Shown here: one piece after another, positions 1 through 7,780 of the stretch
Position numbering within the stretch: the stretch's first letter is position 1
How the letters are laid out: each line of letters starts with the position of its first letter
DNA from: Chitinophaga sancti
GTDB lineage: Bacteria; Bacteroidota; Bacteroidia; Chitinophagales; Chitinophagaceae
NCBI RefSeq assembly: GCF_034424315.1
Contig: NZ_CP139972.1
Span: forward strand, 1,922,001-1,986,000
DNA length: 64,000 nt
Direction: 5' to 3'
The notes under the pieces: model-generated
What the model was told of the DNA's origin: nothing
Seen by the model: only the letters and a program-made list of their open reading frames with translations
Databases searched by the model: none
Made by a program: the position numbers and the translations under genes

Positions 1-662
1 GCAACGCCTGGCTCATTCGAATAAGAACTCGTTCTGCCACTCTCCCCCAATGGCTGTTCTGTGAGCGACTGCTTTCTCAAATCCCGCCTTGTCACCTGGG
101 TTAAAACAATATAATCCAGTTCTGTAGACTTAGTCTGAAAATAATAATTTTCCAGGTACCCTGTATAAATCAGGGTAGATTCTTTTGATCCCGTCACTAC
201 ATTTAACAGGATCATATCAAAATTCAGGGTCGCATACTTCCCATCGAACAATTCATACCATTCATTCCCCGCTCCCAATAAGGCTACTATCTTCTCACTC
301 AGTCGCTTATTTTTCACAATCCACGCACTCACCACAAAGGCGGCCGCAAAGGCAAACAACACATAGCCAAGGAAGCAAATGACATCCCAGCCCATGGTTC
401 TGTTATTAATATGAAAATCCCGGTTGGAATAAATGATATTCAACATCAGGTCAAACTTGACCGTCACCCCCAAAGAAAAGAGGATAGGTAATAAAACCAG
501 GTGCGTACAAATGGGAACGAGAATAAACAGCCAGATAGTGTCAGTAATGGACAATGCCCCCAGCAACTCCTTCAGTTGACGATGGTTGTTGAGTGCTAAA
601 CGAAATGAAATGGCAGGAATGAATAATAAGGTGATGAGGAAAGCGCCTATAGCAATGTTCAT
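1..662 (-). CDS. Membrane protein of unknown function, 3' end cut by window edge
   Basis: Read on the minus strand from an ATG at 662, the frame stays open to base 1, so the C-terminus lies outside the window. The product starts MNIAIGAFLITLLFIPAISF and has a hydrophobic N-terminal helix, a second one near residues 40-62 and a third near residues 103-120. A soluble, mixed alpha/beta-looking tail begins NKRLSEKIVALLG. The layout (three membrane helices, then a cytoplasmic domain) resembles small integral-membrane DUF proteins such as DUF6338, but that link is a guess. It belongs to the host chromosome, outside the mobile element. Confidence 0.6.
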   Translation of the reverse strand, partial: MNIAIGAFLITLLFIPAISFRLALNNHRQLKELLGALSITDTIWLFILVPICTHLVLLPILFSLGVTVKFDLMLNIIYSNRDFHINNRTMGWDVICFLGYVLFAFAAAFVVSAWIVKNKRLSEKIVALLGAGNEWYELFDGKYATLNFDMILLNVVTGSKESTLIYTGYLENYYFQTKSTELDYIVLTQVTRRDLRKQSLTEQPLGESGRTSSYSNEPGV

Positions 663-784
663 GGATCAATTGGAGATTGAATCAGCAGCGCGGGATCGGG
701 TTGACACTGTTATAAAAATATGGTTCGATGGGTGGAATGCCCGCTAAAATGAAAGATCAATGGAGTGCATGAAAGTGTAGATCT

Positions 785-900
785 TTTCGGATTTAAACTT
801 TTCAGAATTTTCCTCTCCAGGATTTAAACCTTTCAGGCATTAACCATTTCAGATGTTATACCTTTCAAAATTTAAAACATCCAGGATTTAAAACTGAAAA
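785..900. repeat. Short degenerate direct repeats in the host intergenic region
   Basis: The 252-bp gap between the two host genes (663-914) holds three copies of GGATTTAAA followed by A or C, near 789, 820 and 884. They are interspersed with TTTCAG/TTTCAA words. No reading frame or hairpin of note was seen. The repeats may be simple-sequence drift or protein-binding half-sites. Confidence 0.35.
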
Positions 901-914
901 ATCGCCGGCCTCAC

Positions 915-1118
915 CTACTCCGGTTGCGAAATCCCTGCACTCCGCACAGCAGCTGTGAACTCAACAGGCTTATTACTCCTGCTCAGCACTACCTTAAACT
1001 GCACCTTCTCCCCATTAGAGATACGGTCGCGGTTGTTAAACACAGCTTCTGACAAAGCAGCCGCTGCTTTACTGTTCTTTAGGAACGCTTTTCCCAGTTT
1101 ACTGATCTTTGCACGCAT
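915..1118 (-). CDS. Small hypothetical protein, 67 aa
   Basis: The frame could start at 1166, but the ATG at 1118 (MRAKISKLGKAFLKNSKAAA) gives a better N-terminus. The longer form adds an odd hydrophobic stretch that overlaps the promoter side. The product is basic and soluble, with an amphipathic helix followed by a beta-looking tail (GEKVQFKVVLSRSNKPVEF). No family was recognised. It is divergent from the winged-helix gene at 1251. The opposite strand is also open over the same span, so coding potential is plausible but unproven. Confidence 0.4.
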   Translation of the reverse strand: MRAKISKLGKAFLKNSKAAAALSEAVFNNRDRISNGEKVQFKVVLSRSNKPVEFTAAVRSAGISQPE

Positions 1119-1250
1119 ACAAATTCGAATGATTCTATACAAATATAAGGAAAATTTGCCGGCCACTGTTCAAACTCACACAAACGCCTCAATATCAATC
1201 TATTGACTTGTAAACCCTGGCAAATTCAAAATACCCCCTATCTTTATCCG

Positions 1251-1637
1251 ATGACCACAAAAAATCTGCTGCAGCAAAGGCTCCTTTCGCAACAACTAGC
1301 CATTCCGCAATTTGATACACCCACCTCCCTGGTAAAACACATGGGGGCAATTCAGGCACAGGATTATGATATGTCCAAATGGGCGGTGGGTCAGCGTGTA
1401 TCCAATTGTCATTCATCTACCGTGGAAGCAGCGATCAATGATGGTCACATTATTCGCACACATGTACTTCGTCCTACATGGCATCTCGTACATCCGGAAG
1501 ACCTCCGCTGGATGGCGGATCTCACAGCACCTTATGTCAAAAAAGGAATTGCGCATTATGATAAAAAACTGGAACTGGATGATGCATTTTTTAAGAAAAA
1601 AAGATTAGATGGAAGCAAAAATAGGCAAATCGGTTAA
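1251..1637 (+). pseudogene. Winged-helix DNA-binding domain protein (HTH_42 type), truncated by ICE insertion
   Basis: From the ATG at 1251 the product carries the hallmark N-terminal part of the winged-helix HTH_42 family: LLQQRLLSQQL, the GAIQAQDYDMSKWAVGQR block, and HIIRTHVLRPTWHLVHPEDL. The family is usually about 350-400 residues, yet homology stops after about 120 residues and a stop follows at 1637. The break coincides with the predicted attachment-site core at 1615-1624. The last few codons therefore come from the element, and the rest of the host gene should lie beyond its far end. An in-frame TTG at 1203 would add 16 unconvincing residues. Confidence 0.8.
1615..1624 (-). other. Predicted attachment-site core (att) of the ICE
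   Basis: On the minus strand the ten bases read CTATTTTTGC. This matches nine of ten positions of the published CTnDOT core, GTAnnTTTGC. It lies exactly where the winged-helix gene loses its homology, 230 bp before the integrase. A perfect palindrome, CGGTT-AA-AACCG at 1631-1642, follows inside the element and could be an integrase arm site. The partner site at the other end is not in the window, so the core cannot be confirmed by the expected direct repeat. Confidence 0.55.
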
Positions 1638-1857
1638 AACCGTTGCTATACAAGGCTTTATAAAATAGTGGTCTTGGTTTGGAACTCGGTGTCTGGTAGG
1701 TTTTGGGCTTAAAATGACAAGGTTAGGTTACTAATTCATTACCGACTAAGAGTGGTAATAGTTTAGCTTAACTGATTATATTTCAGTCTTTTGCACCCCT
1801 TTCTCCCTTTCCTTGTAACTCAATGTAATTTAATTTTAAACGTTAAACATTTGAGTT

Positions 1858-3168
1858 ATGGAGACAGTAAAAAGATCCACCTTCAAGTTGTTATTTTACT
1901 TGAAGAAAAACGAACCGAAAAAGAACGGCAATGTACCTGTGATGGGACGGATTACCATTGACGGAACCCCTAAAACTTTTGGAACTAAACTGGAAATTGA
2001 TCCCAATAGCTGGGATTTAAAACACGGGCGTGTATTAGGCAAGAGCAGCATAGCCGTAAGTACCAACCAAAAATTGGATCAAGTCCGCGTACGCATCAAT
2101 AAGATTTATGATGATATGCTGAAAGATGAAGGTTTCGCAACGTCACAGAAAGTAAAACTTTCATTTTTGGGAGTTGGTGTTATGGAAGATGCTATTCTCA
2201 AAGTATTCAGGGAACAAAATGAAGACTTTCAAAAAATGGTTAGCAAAGGCAAACGTTCTCAAAATACTTATAACAAGTACAAGACCGTTTATAGCCACCT
2301 TAGTACATTTATTAGAGAACGCTATCATCGGGATGATATGGCCTTTAGGGAACTAACCCCGGATTTTATCAGAGAATTTGACTTCTTTCTACGCATCGAT
2401 CAGGAATGTACCCACAATACTGTTTGGGTTTACACGATGCCAGTTATTGCCCTTGCAGATCTTGCCATCAAAAAAGGACTAATACGTCAAAATCCTTTTG
2501 AGGATTATGAAATAAGCATGGAAGAAACGGACCGCAGCTATCTTCTTAAGGAAGGAGTTGAAAAGTTGATGTTTCTAAAACCTTCGGATGCAAAGTTTGA
2601 GCTTGTACAAGACCTCTTTATTTTCAGTTGTTTCACAGGGCTTTCCTTCATTGATATAAAAAAACTGAAAACGGGCAATATCCAATCATTCTTTGATGGT
2701 CACCAATGGATTATCAGCAGGCGAAAAAAATCGGATGTTGCCTCCAACGTTAGGCTAATGGAAATTCCTAAACGGCTGATAGAAAAATATCAAGGCATTA
2801 CCCGCAATGAATTTTTATTTCCTGTCCCAACAAATGCAACCTGTAATAGCCATGTTAAAAAGCTGATTGGCGAAGCGGAGATTGTCACTGAACAGAAAGT
2901 AACTTTTCACACCGCAAGACATACTTTCGCTACTATGTTCTTAACAGAGGGCGTACCACTTGAAAGCCTCAGCAAAATGATGGGGCACAAAAACATTTCG
3001 ACTACTCAGATTTATGCCAAGATTACCAGTCAAAAGATAAGTAAGGATATGGACCTGGTATCACCAAAATTTGCTGCTCTAGAAAACGCATTTGTTACTA
3101 TGCAGCAAGGAGATTGTAGTGAAGATGGAGTTGCCATCGATGAACAGGAATTTGAACTTATCGACTGA
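1858..3168 (+). CDS. Tyrosine recombinase, IntDOT-like integrase
   Basis: This 436-residue site-specific recombinase integrates and excises the element. An arm-binding domain (residues about 8-90, typical of Bacteroidota integrases) and a SAM-like core-binding domain (about 115-220) come before the catalytic domain. The active-site box HTARHTFATMF sits near residue 350, MGHKNISTTQIY places the conserved His near 374, and the nucleophilic Tyr is near 384. The first conserved Arg position reads FTGLSFID: a Ser replaces the Arg, as in IntDOT of CTnDOT. The ATG at 1858 opens the arm-binding domain at its usual point. A strong terminator follows at 3190. Confidence 0.93.
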   Translation: METVKRSTFKLLFYLKKNEPKKNGNVPVMGRITIDGTPKTFGTKLEIDPNSWDLKHGRVLGKSSIAVSTNQKLDQVRVRINKIYDDMLKDEGFATSQKVKLSFLGVGVMEDAILKVFREQNEDFQKMVSKGKRSQNTYNKYKTVYSHLSTFIRERYHRDDMAFRELTPDFIREFDFFLRIDQECTHNTVWVYTMPVIALADLAIKKGLIRQNPFEDYEISMEETDRSYLLKEGVEKLMFLKPSDAKFELVQDLFIFSCFTGLSFIDIKKLKTGNIQSFFDGHQWIISRRKKSDVASNVRLMEIPKRLIEKYQGITRNEFLFPVPTNATCNSHVKKLIGEAEIVTEQKVTFHTARHTFATMFLTEGVPLESLSKMMGHKNISTTQIYAKITSQKISKDMDLVSPKFAALENAFVTMQQGDCSEDGVAIDEQEFELID

Positions 3169-3189
3169 TTATTTTCCACCGTTCACATC

Positions 3190-3218
3190 AAAGCAGGATC
3201 GTTAATCCTGCTTTTTTT
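3190..3218 (+). terminator. Rho-independent terminator of the integrase gene
   Basis: A perfect 10-bp stem, AAAGCAGGAT with ATCCTGCTTT, has a 5-nt loop and runs into a T-tract. It lies 22 bp after the integrase stop codon. Confidence 0.88.
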
Positions 3219-3257
3219 ATGCCTATACAAAAAACACGACCCCTACTACTTCGCTAC

Positions 3258-3339
3258 GTGGCACCCAGGCCACCTCTATAGAAAGCCAGGCACTTAAAAG
3301 TGCTTTTGAAATTCAGCCTCGAAGGCTGCATGCTTTCTA
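3258..3339. other. Structured intergenic element: hairpin plus three-way junction
   Basis: Four perfect stems lie within 82 bp. GTGGC (3258-3262) pairs with GCCAC (3269-3273). TAGAAAGC (3279-3286) pairs with GCTTTCTA (3332-3339) and encloses two hairpins: GCACTT/AAGTGC (3290-3303) and CAGCCT/AGGCTG (3314-3328). The result is a closed three-way junction. No gene covers it. Candidates are an oriT or recombination structure, or a small structured RNA; nothing here decides between them. Confidence 0.5.
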
Positions 3340-3460
3340 ACCACATCCGGCCATTTCCCAATGCCATTTTCACTGCTTCCACACCTGTTTTTTATCCAAG
3401 AACCGGTATGCTGTTTTGTCCCGTTTCAAGAGCAAAGGTATGATCGTGTTCTTAACGCAA

Positions 3461-3535
3461 CAGCAAGGTCATGCCCTCCGGGTTTGCAAAATAATCTCCA
3501 CCCAGGGGTAGTATTTTTTTGACAAAACCTTGCTG
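3461..3535. repeat. Inverted repeat upstream of ssb
   Basis: CAGCAAGGT at 3461-3469 is repeated in inverted form as ACCTTGCTG at 3527-3535, 57 bp apart. Between the arms lies a GC-rich stretch ending in a T-tract (3514-3520). The 440-bp gap between the integrase and ssb (3169-3608) otherwise holds only the terminator and the three-way junction. Possible roles are promoter control of the ssb/PRTRC operon or a recombination site. Confidence 0.35.
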
Positions 3536-3737
3536 CTGCTAAACACTAACCTTTTATGCTCGTGAAACGATACAAAGCATACTCCGGCTCTTTACACGAA
3601 TAAAAAAAATGTCAGAAATGAAAATTATCAGCATTGGAAATGGAAAAAGTGAAACGAAAACAAGCACCTCCTCTCATTGCCGAATAAATCAAATCAAAAA
3701 AATCAGACAGGAATTTAACAACGTAAAAATCGAAATC

Positions 3738-4130
3738 ATGAACATCACAGGAAGACTGACAAGGGATGCGGAAGTACGCACAACGTCACACGACAAACAG
3801 GTAGTAAACTTTTCAGTAGCGACCAACGACAGCTACCGTAACAAACAGGGTGAACGCATCGTGCAAACGACCTACTTCGACTGCTCCTACTGGATAACGC
3901 CAAACGTGGCAAGACTGCTAACAAAAGGCACTTTGGTAGAACTATCGGGCAGGGTAAGCACAAGGGCATGGACAGGCAGTGACGGGGAGCCGAAAGCAGG
4001 ACTTAATTTCCATACCTCCAACATCAAACTACATGGAGGTAGCAGGAAAGCAGAAGGCGAACAGGCTACTGCACAAGCTGAGAACAACAGCTTTACAGTA
4101 CAGGGAGAAAATGACGACCTCCCATTTTAA
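3738..4130 (+). CDS. ssb: Single-stranded DNA-binding protein
   Basis: The product is a 130-residue OB-fold SSB that would coat single-stranded DNA during element transfer or replication. It begins MNITGRLTRDAEVRTT, the normal first beta-strand of the family, followed by VVNFSVATNDSY and TTYFDCSYW. The C-terminus ends in the acidic tip GENDDLPF, the docking peptide for partner proteins. The frame extends upstream to 3609, but those 43 residues are low-complexity and precede the OB-fold, so 3738 is preferred. It heads the maintenance block and is followed 44 bp later by the DUF932 gene. Confidence 0.93.
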   Translation: MNITGRLTRDAEVRTTSHDKQVVNFSVATNDSYRNKQGERIVQTTYFDCSYWITPNVARLLTKGTLVELSGRVSTRAWTGSDGEPKAGLNFHTSNIKLHGGSRKAEGEQATAQAENNSFTVQGENDDLPF

Positions 4131-4174
4131 CAACGAGTATTCAATCATTTTTCAACATCAAAATTTTAAGCGTT

Positions 4175-5248
4175 ATGGCACATAATATCAATTTCAACGA
4201 GAAAACAGGACGTTATTCATTCTTTAGCGTACAACAAAAAGCGTGGCACAGTTTGGGGCAAATCGTAGAGCAATACCCGACAAGCGAAGAAGCTATCAAA
4301 TTCGCAGGTTTAGATTACGAAGTCGTAAAATCCCCACTGTTTACCAAAGGTTCGGGCATCATCGAAACTTCGGATGGCATAGAGATAGGCAGTAGCGAAT
4401 TGGAAGTACCTGACTATTTCGCCAACATACGCACCGATAACAATGCTGTATTGGGCGTAGTCGGTAAGGACTACCACATTGTACAGAACCGAGAAGCCTT
4501 TAATTTCTTTGATGCTATTGTAGGTGGTGGCGAGGGCATCCTGTACGAAACCGCAGGAGCATTGGGCAACGGGGAACGCATTTTTATCACAGCAAAACTT
4601 CCCGACTATATCCGAGTTGGCAATGGCGATGATGTAACAGAAAAGTACATCTTCCTAACCACTTCGCACGATGGTAGCGGAAGCATCACAGCCGCATTTA
4701 CCCCCATTAGGATTGTATGCCAAAACACGCTGAATGCCTCATTACGCAGTATGACGAATGTAGTCCGTATCAAACACACTTCGGGAGCAAAACAGCGTAT
4801 CGAGAACGCCCACAAGATTATGGGACTTGCCAATACCCTGAGCAACCAATTAGAGGGCATTTTCAACGAGTGGACTAAAGTAAAAGTGAACGACCGAGAA
4901 GTAAGAAAGCTAATCCAGTTGGCACTTTGCCCGAACAAGGAAACGCTTGACCTTATCAAAAAAGGTGCAGACGATGAAATTTCCACCGTGTTCAAAAACA
5001 CCGTTGAGGACGCATTTGCATACGCTATGATAAGCGACACACAGCAAATGGACACCACCAAAGGCACATTGTTCGGAGCGTACAATGCTGTTACAGGCTA
5101 CTATCAGAACGTAAGAAATTACAAGAACGATGAAGCCAAGTTACAGAGCATTGTATTGGGTGGTACTGCCCAACTCAAATCACAAAAAGCATTTGAACTG
5201 TGTACCGCATTTGCTTTGGACGGTGCGGAAATCTTAAACCTTAATTAA
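4175..5248 (+). CDS. DUF932 domain protein (phage/plasmid-like)
   Basis: The product has 357 residues. It matches the DUF932 family found on phages, plasmids and ICEs through its ordered blocks: the N-terminal KAWHSLGQIV, the VVGKDYHIVQNREAFNFFDAI core, RIFITAKLPDYIRVG, and FTPIRIVCQNTLNASL. Its biochemical role is not established. In Bacteroidota ICEs it regularly sits between ssb and the PRTRC genes, as here. The ATG at 4175 gives the expected short N-terminus. A 10-bp hairpin follows the stop. Confidence 0.85.
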   Translation: MAHNINFNEKTGRYSFFSVQQKAWHSLGQIVEQYPTSEEAIKFAGLDYEVVKSPLFTKGSGIIETSDGIEIGSSELEVPDYFANIRTDNNAVLGVVGKDYHIVQNREAFNFFDAIVGGGEGILYETAGALGNGERIFITAKLPDYIRVGNGDDVTEKYIFLTTSHDGSGSITAAFTPIRIVCQNTLNASLRSMTNVVRIKHTSGAKQRIENAHKIMGLANTLSNQLEGIFNEWTKVKVNDREVRKLIQLALCPNKETLDLIKKGADDEISTVFKNTVEDAFAYAMISDTQQMDTTKGTLFGAYNAVTGYYQNVRNYKNDEAKLQSIVLGGTAQLKSQKAFELCTAFALDGAEILNLN

Positions 5249-5257
5249 ATAACAACA

Positions 5258-5283
5258 GGCTACCGCCTTAAACGGTGGTAGCC
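5258..5283 (+). terminator. Stem-loop after the DUF932 gene, possible attenuator
   Basis: GGCTACCGCC (5258-5267) pairs with GGTGGTAGCC (5274-5283) with one G-T pair and a 6-nt loop. No T-tract follows (TATTATAA), so termination would be partial at best. It may instead trim or protect the mRNA between ssb-DUF932 and the PRTRC genes. Confidence 0.5.
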
Positions 5284-5301
5284 TATTATAAAACAAGTGT
5301 T

Positions 5302-5508
5302 ATGAAAGCGGGAACCATAGAGGAAGCGAAAAAACTGGCTAAAGAAAAGAGCCTTGAAAAGAAGCATAAGGACGAGACTATACACATTATCTACTGCAAT
5401 AGAACGAAGCATTTCTATATAGATACGGACGGTTTAATTCGCCTTTGGGAACTGTCATTCGGCTACTATGTAAATGGGGTTTATACCGCAGAAAAATCAC
5501 ACTCTTAA
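5302..5508 (+). CDS. Small conserved-looking ICE protein, 68 aa
   Basis: The ATG at 5302 opens MKAGTIEEAKKLAKEKSLEK. An upstream GTG at 5275 falls inside the hairpin and is unlikely. The protein is a short, charged, soluble domain with an amphipathic helix followed by HIIYCNRTKHFYIDTDGLIRLWE, which suggests an alpha-beta-beta fold. It sits in the PRTRC operon, 10 bp before the next small gene. No family name or function can be assigned. Confidence 0.6.
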   Translation: MKAGTIEEAKKLAKEKSLEKKHKDETIHIIYCNRTKHFYIDTDGLIRLWELSFGYYVNGVYTAEKSHS

Positions 5509-5518
5509 CAGCGGAGCA

Positions 5519-5713
5519 ATGTACATCACAGATTTAAACGGTTGCCTGATAGAAGTTACAGACCTTGACGAAGCCATCAAAATAACGGCAGATTACAAGG
5601 AATACAGGCACAAGGATAAAAGTTTCTCCGAGTTCGACAAAAGACAAAAAGTCTATTGGACGGATATGTACGAGAAACTGGAGGCAATCAAAGAACAAGT
5701 AACAACAAATTAA
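5519..5713 (+). CDS. Small hypothetical ICE protein, 64 aa
   Basis: The ATG at 5519 opens MYITDLNGCLIEVTDLDEAI. Translation from 5474 would overlap the preceding gene with a frame that looks non-coding. The protein is acidic and helical toward its C-terminus (KQVKYW-like motif reading RQKVYWTDMYEKLEAIKEQ). It has no cysteines beyond one near the start and no membrane segment. It is followed 12 bp later by PRTRC E, so it is probably co-transcribed with the cassette. The function is unknown. Confidence 0.6.
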   Translation: MYITDLNGCLIEVTDLDEAIKITADYKEYRHKDKSFSEFDKRQKVYWTDMYEKLEAIKEQVTTN

Positions 5714-5725
5714 AATTTTAGAACG

Positions 5726-6340
5726 ATGAACACCAATTTTTTTAATCAGATACAGCAGTTGGACTTTACAGGAGTATTGCAACTGAACATTTCAAAGGGA
5801 ATAGAAAACAACCTTATTGTAACAGTACTGCTCAATAATGAACAATGCGGAGATAGTGCAAAAAATCTTATTCCCCCATTGACATTTAATGCCACGCCAA
5901 AAGAGTTTGACGAGGGATTTTTTGAGCAGATAACCACACCGATACAAAAGGTATCGGGCTTAATGGTGGATATGGAAGCCTTTATGAAGCAAATGGAAGT
6001 TGTCAAAATGCAATCGGCAATGGAGAAAGACAAAGCCGAAAAAGCGAAAAAGGAAAAAGAAGCCAAAGACAAGAAGTTTAAAGACGGAATGGCAAAGGCT
6101 GATGAACTGGAGAAAGAGGGCAAGTTCCGTGAAGCGTGGATGAAAGTTCCCGACATAACCGAGTTCCCCGAAAAAGCGGACGAGATACGCAAACGTAAAA
6201 CGTCATTGTCCGACAAGTTTGGAACACCGAGCCTTTTCGGAGCAATGGAAGAAGCTACACCCGAACCGCAAGAGCCACCACAACAAGCGGAAGAACTTAC
6301 TGCCGATTATCCCATTGATGAAATAGACGAGGAAGAATAA
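5726..6340 (+). CDS. PRTRC system protein E
   Basis: The product has 204 residues. The start, MNTNFFNQIQQLDFTGVLQLNI, and the segment reading NNLIVTVLLNNEQCGDSAKNL match PRTRC protein E of ParB-related, ThiF-related cassettes. Residues 90-130 form a charged Lys/Glu-rich coiled coil (EKDKAEKAKKEKEAKDKK), and the tail is acidic. The cassette is widespread on plasmids and ICEs but its biochemical purpose is unknown. Gene order E, C, unnamed, B, ThiF agrees with other Bacteroidota elements. The spacing to C is 27 bp. Confidence 0.82.
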   Translation: MNTNFFNQIQQLDFTGVLQLNISKGIENNLIVTVLLNNEQCGDSAKNLIPPLTFNATPKEFDEGFFEQITTPIQKVSGLMVDMEAFMKQMEVVKMQSAMEKDKAEKAKKEKEAKDKKFKDGMAKADELEKEGKFREAWMKVPDITEFPEKADEIRKRKTSLSDKFGTPSLFGAMEEATPEPQEPPQQAEELTADYPIDEIDEEE

Positions 6341-6367
6341 AAGTGTTAATCCGAAAATCGAAAAGTT

Positions 6368-6586
6368 ATGTTATTAGCAACGCAATTAGAACGAGTGTTC
6401 ATACTCAAAGATAAAGGACAGGACATCAGACTGACCGACCCCGAACCACGTTGGAGCGTGGAAGCTGTGATGAATTTTTACGCCAATCTGTACCCCATTC
6501 TAACGACCGCAAAAGTATCTGCACCGCAGATTAAGGATGATGCAGTAGAGTACAAATTTGAGAGCGTAATGGGTACGAAAGGTTAA
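6368..6586 (+). CDS. PRTRC system protein C
   Basis: The product has 72 residues. MLLATQLERVFILKDKGQDI, the LTDPEPRWSVEAVMNFYANLYPILTTA block (two pieces joined by a conserved DP-P-W core) and the C-terminal EYKFESVMGTKG are the signature of PRTRC protein C. It is a small beta-rich protein with no catalytic motif. It lies between E and the disrupted reading frame at 6612, with 18-27 bp spacings that imply one operon. Confidence 0.85.
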   Translation: MLLATQLERVFILKDKGQDIRLTDPEPRWSVEAVMNFYANLYPILTTAKVSAPQIKDDAVEYKFESVMGTKG

Positions 6587-6611
6587 ATCAAAAATTATAA
6601 AACGATGAACT

Positions 6612-7780
6612 ATGCAACGCAACATCATATCGGGCATTATCAGCCTACCCGAACAGAAAAGGCAACGGGCTTTGCACCGACAATTGGGCGAGTTCGCACG
6701 TTGGATGCAAAAACCAAAAGACGCAAGCCAGGTGCAGAAAGACAAACAGCAGTCCGTACCGATAGCAATGTTACCAATGGTATTCTAAAATGTACGTTCC
6801 TACCCAAACTGAAAACGGCACATTCCGTACAGGCCTGTAGAGAAACAACTAAAACGGAGAGGGATTTTTATAAGTCCCTCTCCAAACTTGCCGAGCATTA
6901 CGGCATTGAACCAATGCAAACCAAAGATTTTGGCTTTCCCTATAATATAGCCCTGTCTATGTGGGATATGGAAACCAAAGTAAAACGTACCAATATAAAT
7001 TGGGATGGTTTCAAATTGGTACAGGACAGTAAGAAAGCCTTTTTGACAAGCGAGGAACGGTACAATACAGGTACGACACTGTATTATGTTCCCATTGTGC
7101 CACTCTTTAAAATGCTCAAAGACCCGAAACGCAAAAAGACGGCACAGCTACTCCTATCGGTATGCAGTTACCTGTACCACATTGCCGACATTCCATATTA
7201 CAGGCAGGAAGACAGCTACCTGTACTGGATGTATGAAATGCACAAAGATTGGGTAGAACAGGACGACGAAACGGATGCAACCGAAACGTATCTGAGCGAG
7301 TTGAGAAATGCCGAATATCTTGGCGACAGGATAGAACAGAAATTATTTAACCGCTCTAATCTGAAGTTCTTTGAACAGCGTTTGAGCCGATTTAAGAGCC
7401 TTGACACATTCGACAGGGAGTGCCATAAGGTGGCTCGTAATGCGTTCGCCCTTTACACAGAATATCCGACAGCAAGCGTTTTCAGAAACGCACCATTGCA
7501 CGAGGAAGACCCATATAACGATGATTACGAAACCGAAGCAATCGGGATGCATAAGTATATCTCCTTTATTGCCGATACCAAAGGTTGGCTTTATGAAAGC
7601 CTTACAGAAAGCATCAACAACGAGTTTAACGAATATGCTGAAATGGAAGAACCGACCATTAGCAAATCTTTTGACGGAAGTAAAACGACAGCGACCAACC
7701 TCGATTTTGAGAACCGTCTGTTTGCGTTACTGGACGACCTCTGCACACAATTGTATGACTATAAAAGAACAGGAAAATGA
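6612..7780 (+). pseudogene. PRTRC-locus protein with two apparent frameshifts at its 5' end
   Basis: From 6839 to 7780 one frame encodes a convincing acidic, Tyr-rich protein (ERDFYKSLSKLAEHYGIEPM ... YRQEDSYLYWMYEMHKDW). Upstream the same frame gives a Thr/Arg-rich product that looks out of phase. The protein-like signal instead starts at ATG 6612 (MQRNIISGIISLPEQKRQRA ... ARWMQKPK), ends at a TAA at 6786, moves to a second frame at 6790 (MYVPTQTENGTFRTGL), meets a TAG at 6838, and enters the third frame. Two single-base shifts would fuse all three parts into one protein of about 390 residues. Alternatives are a separate 58-residue ORF or sequencing error. The gene overlaps the next one by ATGA. 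Confidence 0.6.

Noticed and set aside
785..900. CRISPR-like array from the repeated GGATTTAAA words
   Set aside because: The repeats are only 9-10 bp, unevenly spaced and not identical; no cas gene is present.
3609..3737. Longer start for ssb at 3609
   Set aside because: The 43 extra residues are low-complexity and lie before the first OB-fold strand, which starts at 3738.
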